NCBI GenBank assembly: GCA_030681635.1
Contig: JAUXRT010000149.1
Coordinates: forward strand, 1 to 5,285
Reading direction: 5' to 3'
DNA length: 5,285 nucleotides
Origin: Reyranella sp.
Lineage (GTDB): Bacteria; Pseudomonadota; Alphaproteobacteria; Reyranellales; Reyranellaceae
This document shows positions 1 through 4,506 of the stretch, piece after piece. Numbering within the stretch: the first letter of the stretch is position 1; each line of letters begins with the position of its first letter. The notes under the pieces are model-generated. The model had not been told where the DNA came from, searched no databases, and worked only from the letters and a program-made list of their open reading frames with translations. The position numbers were made by a program, and so were the translations under genes.

Positions 1-66
1 CGCAGCATGCCGGACTGGGGGCCCAAGCCCCTCAAGGAAGACATCAAGGTGGGGAAGACGGAATAA
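1..66 (+). CDS. 3' end of an unidentified gene (C-terminal 21 residues)
   Basis: An open frame enters from the left edge and ends at TAA (64-66). The visible C-terminus contains DWGPKPLKEDIKVGKTE. The stop shares its last A with the ATG of the next gene (TAATG), a classic arrangement for translationally coupled neighbours, which is the main reason to believe this frame is coding. The tail is hydrophilic and Lys/Glu-rich, with no membrane segment. Too little is present to assign a family. It is probably the upstream member of the operon that continues with the two hydrolases. Confidence 0.6.
   Translation, partial: RSMPDWGPKPLKEDIKVGKTE
50..57 (+). promoter_or_regulatory. Shine-Dalgarno-like site for the carboxylesterase
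   Basis: A purine-rich run (TGGGGAAG) lies 8 bases before the ATG at 66, inside the last codons of the upstream gene. It supports the ATG at 66 as the start, in a coupled operon arrangement. Confidence 0.45.
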
Positions 67-767
67 TGACCAAGCCCGCGACGACCAAGCTCGACACGCT
101 CAAGCTGGAGGGCGCCAGCTATGGACCGCAGGGCGACGGCAAGCCCGGCCATCTCGTGATCCTGCTGCACGGCTACGGCGCCGACGGCAATGACCTGATC
201 GGCCTCGCCCCCGTGCTGGCGCCGTTGATGCCCGACGTGGTGTTCCACGCGCCCAACGCGCCCTACCCCTGCGAGGGCAATCCCTTCGGCTACCAGTGGT
301 TCGGCATCTCCCGCCTCGACCCGGCGTTGACCCTGGCCGGCGTGCGCAGCGCGGCTCCCGCCGTCGACGCCTTCCTCGACGAGACCATGGCGCAGTACGG
401 GCTGGACGAATCGAAGACCGCGCTGGTCGGTTTTAGCCAGGGCACCATGATGGCGCTGCAGGTCGGCCTGCGCCGCGCCAAGCCGCTGGCCGGCATCGTG
501 GGCTTCTCCGGCATGCTGGCGGGGCCCGAGGTGCTGAAGGACGAGATCAAATCGCGGCCGCCCATTCTGCTGGCGCATGGCGACAGCGACGAGATGCTGC
601 CGCATGTGCTGACCGAACGCGCGGCCGAGACGCTGCAGCAGAACGATGTGGCCGTGGCCGTCCACATCGCCGAGGGCGTCGGCCACGGCATCGACCAGAC
701 CGCGCTCAGCCACGCCGCGCGCTTCCTGCTCGAGGTCTTCAAGCTGCCGATTCCGAATAATGGTTGA
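66..767 (+). CDS. alpha/beta hydrolase, phospholipase/carboxylesterase family
   Basis: This is a 233-residue soluble serine esterase of the Abhydrolase_2 group (bacterial carboxylesterase II, YpfH and acyl-protein thioesterase relatives), whose members hydrolyse short to medium carboxylic esters or thioesters. Visible hallmarks, in order: the oxyanion-side loop LLHGYGADGNDLI (about 33-45), the nucleophile elbow GFSQG with Ser124, the acid in HGDSDEMLP with Asp175 as the likely triad residue, and GHG with His207. The length matches the usual 210-240 residues. There is no signal peptide, so it should be cytoplasmic. The start at 66 is chosen because it overlaps the upstream stop by one base and has a purine-rich site before it. 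The last 8 bases overlap the next gene, so the two are probably co-translated. The substrate cannot be read from the sequence. The fold and the catalytic call are secure. Confidence 0.93.
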   Translation: MTKPATTKLDTLKLEGASYGPQGDGKPGHLVILLHGYGADGNDLIGLAPVLAPLMPDVVFHAPNAPYPCEGNPFGYQWFGISRLDPALTLAGVRSAAPAVDAFLDETMAQYGLDESKTALVGFSQGTMMALQVGLRRAKPLAGIVGFSGMLAGPEVLKDEIKSRPPILLAHGDSDEMLPHVLTERAAETLQQNDVAVAVHIAEGVGHGIDQTALSHAARFLLEVFKLPIPNNG

Positions 768-1980
768 GGGCACGTGCAAGCCCGGCTTCGAGCGCGTTGC
801 CGAGGCTTTTAGGAAGAATTTCGACGCCAACGGCGAGGTCGGTGCCTCGGTCTGCCTGACCTTGGCCGGCGAAACCGTGGTCGACCTGTGGGGCGGCGTC
901 GCCGATCCCAAGACCGGCACGCCCTGGAAGCAGGACACGGTGAGCATCGTGTTCTCCTGCACCAAGGGTGCCACGGCGCTGTGCGCCCATATGCTGGCGA
1001 GCCGCGGCCAGCTCGACCTTGATGCGCCGGTGGTCGAGCTGTGGCCGGAGTTCGGCCAGCACGGCAAACAGCATGTGACCACGCGCATGATGCTCGACCA
1101 TTCCGCCGCCGTGCCGGCGCTGCGCGCCAAGGTCGAGGGCGCAAAGGTCTACGACTGGACCTACATGGTGGAGCGGCTGGCGGCCGAGGAGCCTTTCTGG
1201 CTGCCGGGCACGCGCAACGGCTACCACGGCCTCACTTTCGGCTGGACGGTGGGAGAGATGGTGCGCCGTGCCTCGGGCAAGTCGCTGGGCTCGTTCTTCC
1301 GCGACGAGATTGCGGCGCCGCTCGGCCTCGATTTCTGGATCGGCACACCCGAGGCGATCGATCCGCGCGTCGCACCCATGCTGCCCTACGTCAACAAGGC
1401 GGAAGAAGCAGTGACGCCCTTCCTGCGCGATCTGACGACCGACAAGAAGTCGATCCCCGCCCTTTTCTATTTCAACAGCGGCGCCGTGCTGAGTGGCGGC
1501 CTCGCTACGCGGGCCGGCCGCGCGGCCGAGATCGGCGCCGCCAACGGCGTCACCAATGCGCGCGGGCTGGCCGGGATGTATGCGCCGCTGGCCAATGGCG
1601 GTGGCGCGCTGGTCGACGCTGCGACGCTCGCCCGCATGGGCGAGGTGTCGATGGCGACGCACGACGACGCCACCTTGCGCATCCCGACCCGCTTTGCGCT
1701 GGGCTTCATGAAGTCGATGGACAACAGGAAGCGTAGCCTCGGTGCCACCGTCTTCAGTCCCGACGTCGACAGCGTCATCCTGGGCAGCGCCGCCTTCGGC
1801 CATGTCGGCGCCGGCGGCTCGCTGGGTTTCGCCGATCCCGCTTCAGGTCTTTCGTTCGGCTACACCATGAACCGCATGGGCCCCGGCCTGCTGATGAACG
1901 GGCGCGGCCAGCCGCTGGTCGACGCGGCCTATCTTTCTCTCGGCTACAAGAACAAGGATGGCGGCGTGTGGGCGAGATAG
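760..1980 (+). CDS. beta-lactamase-fold serine hydrolase (family VIII esterase-like)
   Basis: A 406-residue protein of the Beta-lactamase/COG1680 family. These class C-like enzymes usually act as esterases or lipases (family VIII, mycobacterial LipL/LipE type) rather than as antibiotic-resistance enzymes. Visible motifs: SxxK as S66-C-T-K69 (nucleophile and base), the Tyr motif around Y155 (GYHGLTFGW) followed by the typical segment VGEMVRRASGKSLGSFF, PLGLDFWIG at about 187-195, and the C-terminal GHVGAGGSLGFADP at about 347-360, which replaces the KTG motif of true beta-lactamases. There is no signal peptide, so the enzyme is probably cytoplasmic, unlike periplasmic AmpC. The frame is open back to 646, but those 38 extra residues are a Ser/Arg/Pro-rich shadow of the upstream gene. 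The ATG at 760 overlaps the esterase stop at 765-767 and gives a normal family N-terminus. No strong ribosome-binding site precedes it, which fits coupling to the upstream gene. The substrate is unknown. Confidence 0.92.
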   Translation: MVEGTCKPGFERVAEAFRKNFDANGEVGASVCLTLAGETVVDLWGGVADPKTGTPWKQDTVSIVFSCTKGATALCAHMLASRGQLDLDAPVVELWPEFGQHGKQHVTTRMMLDHSAAVPALRAKVEGAKVYDWTYMVERLAAEEPFWLPGTRNGYHGLTFGWTVGEMVRRASGKSLGSFFRDEIAAPLGLDFWIGTPEAIDPRVAPMLPYVNKAEEAVTPFLRDLTTDKKSIPALFYFNSGAVLSGGLATRAGRAAEIGAANGVTNARGLAGMYAPLANGGGALVDAATLARMGEVSMATHDDATLRIPTRFALGFMKSMDNRKRSLGATVFSPDVDSVILGSAAFGHVGAGGSLGFADPASGLSFGYTMNRMGPGLLMNGRGQPLVDAAYLSLGYKNKDGGVWAR

Positions 1981-1981
1981 T

Positions 1982-2026
1982 CCTCACCCTGAGGAGCGGC
2001 CGCAGGCCGCGTCTCGAAGGGTGGGC
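1982..2026 (+). repeat. REP-like palindromic element, left copy
   Basis: It begins two bases after the end of the upstream stop. The outer conserved blocks are CCTCACCCTGAGGAG at the left and GTCTCGAAGGGTGGGC at the right. Between them is a perfect 6-bp stem, GCGGCC (1996-2001) with GGCCGC (2005-2010), around a GCA loop. The flanking GAGG and TCTC can extend the stem past an A-G mismatch. The consensus matches a palindromic repeat I recall as common between genes in alphaproteobacterial genomes. Copy number in this genome cannot be judged from one window. Confidence 0.8.
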
Positions 2027-2045
2027 AACACGCACTCCGTCTGAG

Positions 2046-2088
2046 GCCCATCCTTCGAGACGGCCCTTCGGGCCTCCTCAGGATGAGG
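2046..2088 (-). repeat. REP-like palindromic element, right copy (inverted)
   Basis: Read on the - strand, this 43-base element has the same outer blocks as the left copy: CCTCATCCTGAGGAG and GTCTCGAAGGATGGGC, each with one difference from it. Its inner stem has a different sequence: GGCCC (2062-2066) pairs with GGGCC (2070-2074) around a TTC loop. The two copies face each other across 19 bases, so together they could also fold into one long hairpin with arms of about 43 bases. The right edge lies 10 bases before the transporter start. Confidence 0.8.
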
Positions 2089-2094
2089 TCGGAG
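2085..2094 (+). promoter_or_regulatory. Ribosome-binding region of the MFS transporter, touching the REP edge
   Basis: Two candidate Shine-Dalgarno cores precede the ATG at 2099. GAGG (2085-2088) is the last four bases of the REP copy, with 10 bases of spacing. GGAG (2091-2094) lies just outside it, with only 4 bases of spacing. Neither spacing is ideal, and which one is used is undecided. Confidence 0.4.
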
Positions 2095-2098
2095 TCTG

Positions 2099-3373
2099 AT
2101 GCTGCCGATCTTCCGCCCGCTGAAAGATCCTGCCGTTGCGACGGTGTGGTCGGGCCTTGCCGCCTCGACGATCGGCGAGGACCTGTTCCGTGTCGCCGTG
2201 GTGTGGATCGCGGCCGAGCAGATCGGCAACGCCGCGGGCTACGTCAACGCCGCGCAATACGGCGCCATGCTGGTGGCGGGTCTGCTCGGCGCCTCGGTGA
2301 TCGACCGCTGGCGCGCCGACCGCGCCATGATCTGGGCCAAGTATGCGAGCGCGGCCCTGGCGCTGCTGCCGGTGGCCGGCGCCTACGTCTGGAGCGTGTC
2401 GATCCCGCTGCTCGTGCTGTCGGTGATGGGCATCGCAGCGCTTCGCATGGTTTTTACGCCGGCACTTCAGTCGGCGGTGCCGGTGTTGGTGCCCGACCGC
2501 GACGCCATGCAGGCGATCAACGGCCTGTTCGATGCCACCTGGCGGCTGGCCCGCCTGATCGGGCCGATGCTGGCCGCGGTGCTGAACTCGATCCTGCCGG
2601 TCATCCACTTTCTCTCGGTCACCGCCGCGGGCTTCGTCCTGTCCGGCGTCGCGATCTGGGCGGTGCGCGACCGGCTGATCGACCCCACGCACCAGCCGCA
2701 GCGCGGCCGCGGCGGTCTCCATGGTGCCTGGGACGCGCTGGTCGACGGCGCCCGCCTGATGCGGCGCGAGCGCACGATCGGCACGCTGCTGCTGGTCAAC
2801 GCGCTGGCCAACGGGCCGTGGAGCGTGGCGCTGCAGCTCTGCATCGCCCTGATGGTGAAGCAGCACGACCCGCGCCTGTTCGACTTCGAGGGGCTGGCGG
2901 CGCTCGGCCTGATCATCGGCGTCAGCGGCGCGGGCGACGTCGCGGGCAACCTGATCGCCGGCAGCGTCCGCTTCCGCCGGCCGCTGTCGACCATGTTCCT
3001 GGGCTATGTCGCGATGGGCGGCGGCTTCGCCCTGATCGCGGTGGCAGTCTGGCTGCTGCCCAACCCGTGGATGCTGCCGGCCATGATGGCGGCGGGACTT
3101 CTCGCGGGCTTCGGCGGGCCGTTCTACTTCATCCCGATGATCACCCGCCTGCAGACGGCCTATCGCGGGCCCGAGATCGCCCGCGTCTTCCGGCTGCGCC
3201 TCGCGGTGATGGCGGGCTCGATGCTGGCCTTCAATCTCGCCGCCACGCCGCTGTTCGACCTCTTGGGCCCCACCCTCACCGAGTTCCTGTTCGGCCTGCT
3301 GATCCTGGTGCTGGGCATCGGCGGGCACTTCTATTTCGGGCGGATCGAAAGCCGGCCGGCAAAACTCCCGTGA
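2099..3373 (+). CDS. MFS transporter (MFS_3/EntS-like exporter group)
   Basis: A 424-residue inner-membrane protein with about 12 hydrophobic segments, at roughly 12-37, 44-68, 76-97, 101-123, 150-166, 168-189, 226-253, 266-288, 296-319, 322-346, 366-386 and 392-413. A hydrophilic, Arg-rich central loop (190-225) separates the two six-helix halves. The loop after helix 2 (GASVIDRWRADR, 64-75) is a recognisable MFS motif A variant. The segment PALQSAVPVLVPDRDAMQAINGLF with the following GP (about 121-156) is typical of the MFS_3 branch, which includes the enterobactin exporter EntS and macrolide efflux proteins. The N-terminus (FRPLKDPAVATVWSG) is normal for that branch and supports the start at 2099. 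A small-molecule efflux role is the family expectation. The substrate is unknown, and no siderophore or resistance genes lie beside it. It is separated from the upstream operon by the REP pair and runs convergently into the carbon-nitrogen hydrolase gene. Confidence 0.9.
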   Translation: MLPIFRPLKDPAVATVWSGLAASTIGEDLFRVAVVWIAAEQIGNAAGYVNAAQYGAMLVAGLLGASVIDRWRADRAMIWAKYASAALALLPVAGAYVWSVSIPLLVLSVMGIAALRMVFTPALQSAVPVLVPDRDAMQAINGLFDATWRLARLIGPMLAAVLNSILPVIHFLSVTAAGFVLSGVAIWAVRDRLIDPTHQPQRGRGGLHGAWDALVDGARLMRRERTIGTLLLVNALANGPWSVALQLCIALMVKQHDPRLFDFEGLAALGLIIGVSGAGDVAGNLIAGSVRFRRPLSTMFLGYVAMGGGFALIAVAVWLLPNPWMLPAMMAAGLLAGFGGPFYFIPMITRLQTAYRGPEIARVFRLRLAVMAGSMLAFNLAATPLFDLLGPTLTEFLFGLLILVLGIGGHFYFGRIESRPAKLP

Positions 3374-3390
3374 TTTTGGTCCAACCGGCC
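3354..3390. terminator. Weak candidate hairpin between convergent genes
   Basis: GGCCGG (3354-3359) is complementary to CCGGCC (3385-3390). Inside it, CAAAA (3360-3364) pairs with TTTTG (3374-3378), leaving a six-base bulge on one side. The hairpin spans the transporter stop and most of the 36-base gap to the convergent hydrolase stop, where a shared terminator would be expected. No T-run follows on either strand, so intrinsic termination is doubtful. Confidence 0.22.
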
Positions 3391-3409
3391 TGACAGAAAC
3401 CTTCCCGCT

Positions 3410-4303
3410 CTATTTCTTGCGGATGGGAATATCGAAGATCGCCAGTTCCTGCTCTCCGTTGGCGACACCGCCGACTTGGCCATCGGGTGTCGCAAAGCCG
3501 CTGGTCCCGCAATACCAGGACGGGAGGAACCGACCATACGGACGAGGCCCGACGCCGTTTGCACCCACAACGTATGCCGATTTCAGGTGTGCGGCAGCCT
3601 TCGCGGCATATCCTGCGGCGTTGAAGTCCTCCTTCCCGCACTCTTCCTTTGAGCCGGCGGTAACACCCCAGGGCACAATGACGATATCGGGTCTGTGCGC
3701 CTTGAGCGCATCCAAGGCGGAAGGATCGTAGGTATAGGCATCGGCACACACCAATATTGCCAGTCGACCGAGCATGGTCTCGACAACTCTCGCGTCGTCC
3801 AGCCGGCCGGGCGTGTAGCTGCATCCCTCTGAGCCAAATGTTGCCGGGCAAGCGCTGAACGCATTCTTTATGACGTTGTGCTGGCGTTGATGCAGAATAA
3901 GTGCGCCGTTGGAATCCAGGACGATCCCAGAATCGTAGACTTCGTAAGTGTCGGGATTGGTTGCGATCTTCCTTCCCCTCTCGGCGAGTCCCGCCACGAC
4001 CCAAATGCCCGCTTCCTTGGCAATCGCGCTAAAGGCATCGACCGTTTCTCCCGGGATAGGCTTTGCCTCGTAGAAGACGTTGGGGTTCAGCCAACCGAAA
4101 GCCGATTCCTCAGGAAAGACGACCATTTGAGCGCCCTGGCTCTTGGCCGCTTTTGCATATGCAAGCATGGCGGAAAAATCGCCGACCTTTGATGAAGGGA
4201 GCTGGATCAAGGCGATCCGTGTTGATTGTGGAGAGTCGGCCGTGACGCATGAATTCGTCAGAAAAGCCATGAAGAGCAGCAAAGACGCAGCAATGGCCTT
4301 CAT
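3410..4303 (-). CDS. exported carbon-nitrogen hydrolase (nitrilase superfamily), atypical active site
   Basis: A 297-residue protein of the CN_hydrolase fold, whose members cleave amides, nitriles or N-carbamoyl compounds with a Glu-Lys-Cys triad. Residues 1-22 look like a Sec signal: MK, then a hydrophobic core 3-16, then TNSC (Cys19, a non-standard lipobox) and VTA before Asp23 (a plausible signal peptidase I site). The protein is therefore likely periplasmic or membrane-anchored. Domain landmarks: IALIQL (30-35), VVFPEE with Glu65 as the catalytic Glu, GALILHQRQHNV (133-144), YTPG (163-166), and AILVCADAY with Cys186 as nucleophile, followed by GANGVG at about 247-252. At the position where relatives have Lys (RKxxL or HKYN), this protein has Gln141. 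Lys146 is the nearest lysine. Four further cysteines (152, 161, 222, 265) could form disulfides, which fits export. The frame is open to an ATG at 4411, but the ATG at 4303 begins the signal peptide and has a G-rich site (GGGGGGA) just upstream. GC is visibly lower than in all neighbours. Confidence 0.85.
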   Translation of the reverse strand: MKAIAASLLLFMAFLTNSCVTADSPQSTRIALIQLPSSKVGDFSAMLAYAKAAKSQGAQMVVFPEESAFGWLNPNVFYEAKPIPGETVDAFSAIAKEAGIWVVAGLAERGRKIATNPDTYEVYDSGIVLDSNGALILHQRQHNVIKNAFSACPATFGSEGCSYTPGRLDDARVVETMLGRLAILVCADAYTYDPSALDALKAHRPDIVIVPWGVTAGSKEECGKEDFNAAGYAAKAAAHLKSAYVVGANGVGPRPYGRFLPSWYCGTSGFATPDGQVGGVANGEQELAIFDIPIRKK

Positions 4304-4306
4304 CGG

Positions 4307-4313
4307 TCCCCCC
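4307..4313 (-). promoter_or_regulatory. G-rich ribosome-binding-like site of the carbon-nitrogen hydrolase
   Basis: On the - strand, GGGGGGA lies 3 to 4 bases upstream of the ATG at 4303. It is not a perfect GGAGG but is the strongest purine run here. It helps decide for the signal-peptide start over the upstream in-frame ATG at 4411. Confidence 0.35.
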
Positions 4314-4453
4314 ACCGTTTGGGCGAAGATACCACAACCCGTACAACCCACTCTATCCTTGCTTACCGCAAGCCGCGGAGCACCGGTCGCGCCAAGCATC
4401 TCGAGCGCCAACCTGGAGACAGGATCGCCCAGATTCCTCTTGCAGGGAACGGT

Positions 4454-4481
4454 GTGTATTGATAGCGTTCGTTAGATACAC
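4454..4481. promoter_or_regulatory. Inverted repeat, possible operator of the carotenoid oxygenase
   Basis: GTGTAT (4454-4459) and ATACAC (4476-4481) are exact inverted 6-base arms separated by 16 bases, ending 25 bases before the ATG at 4507. The size and position suit a dimeric repressor of the TetR or GntR kind. Only two further internal base pairs match, so the symmetry is modest. The regulator, if any, is not encoded in this window. Confidence 0.3.
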
Positions 4482-4492
4482 GGCGTTACCCG

Positions 4493-4498
4493 AAAGGA
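4493..4498 (+). promoter_or_regulatory. Shine-Dalgarno site of the carotenoid oxygenase
   Basis: AAAGGA lies 8 bases before the ATG at 4507, near-ideal spacing. It fixes the start of the carotenoid oxygenase gene. Confidence 0.6.
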
Positions 4499-4506
4499 CA
4501 CCAGCC

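Larger units (their letters stand above)
1982..2088. repeat. Inverted REP pair (BIME-like unit)
   Basis: The two REP-like copies form a head-to-head doublet with a 19-base spacer (2027-2045). They fill nearly the whole 118-base gap between the serine hydrolase and the transporter. Units of this kind elsewhere in bacteria affect mRNA 3' stability, transcription termination or gyrase binding, and are spread by RAYT transposases. Here a role in separating expression of the hydrolase operon from the transporter is inference only. There is no run of T after either stem, so a standard intrinsic terminator is not visible. Confidence 0.7.
4304..4506. other. Divergent intergenic region
   Basis: These 203 bases separate the starts of the - strand carbon-nitrogen hydrolase and the + strand carotenoid oxygenase, so they should hold both promoters. 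I see a short tandem repeat (ACAACCC at 4334-4340 and 4343-4349), a small hairpin (CTTGC 4358-4362 with GCAAG 4368-4372) and an inverted repeat at 4454-4481. No convincing -35/-10 pair with standard spacing was found for either gene, and no RNA gene was recognised. Confidence 0.6.

Noticed and set aside
646..759. Upstream extension of the beta-lactamase-like protein to an ATG at 646
   Set aside because: The extra 38 residues are Ser/Arg/Pro-rich and lie wholly inside the esterase gene in another frame. The ATG at 760 gives the expected N-terminus and an 8-base overlap.
739..1803. A 354-residue - strand open frame opposite the beta-lactamase-like gene
   Set aside because: Low-complexity Arg/Gly/Gln/His content with no motif. 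The + strand frame has SxxK and other family motifs.
760..1980. Antibiotic-resistance beta-lactamase
   Set aside because: There is no signal peptide and the C-terminal KTG is replaced by HVG. The surrounding motifs match the esterase branch of the family.
1981..2098. CRISPR array or attachment site from the repeated blocks
   Set aside because: There are only two copies, in inverted orientation with one 19-base spacer and hairpin stems. This is the layout of a REP doublet, not a CRISPR, and no integrase or cas gene is present.
2078..3328. A 416-residue open frame on the - strand, and a 436-residue + frame at 2083-3393, across the transporter
   Set aside because: Both are Arg/Gln/His/Asp/Gly-rich translations with no fold-like pattern, typical shadows in GC-rich DNA. 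The frame at 2099 has 12 membrane segments and MFS motifs.
4304..4411. Upstream extension of the carbon-nitrogen hydrolase to an ATG at 4411
   Set aside because: It would place 36 unrelated residues before an obvious signal peptide, whereas the ATG at 4303 has a G-rich site directly upstream.
4459..4487. Sigma-70 promoter with TTGATA at 4459-4464 as -35
   Set aside because: At 16-18 bases of spacing no acceptable -10 is present (GGCGTT region). The AT-rich TAGATA at 4473-4478 is too close.
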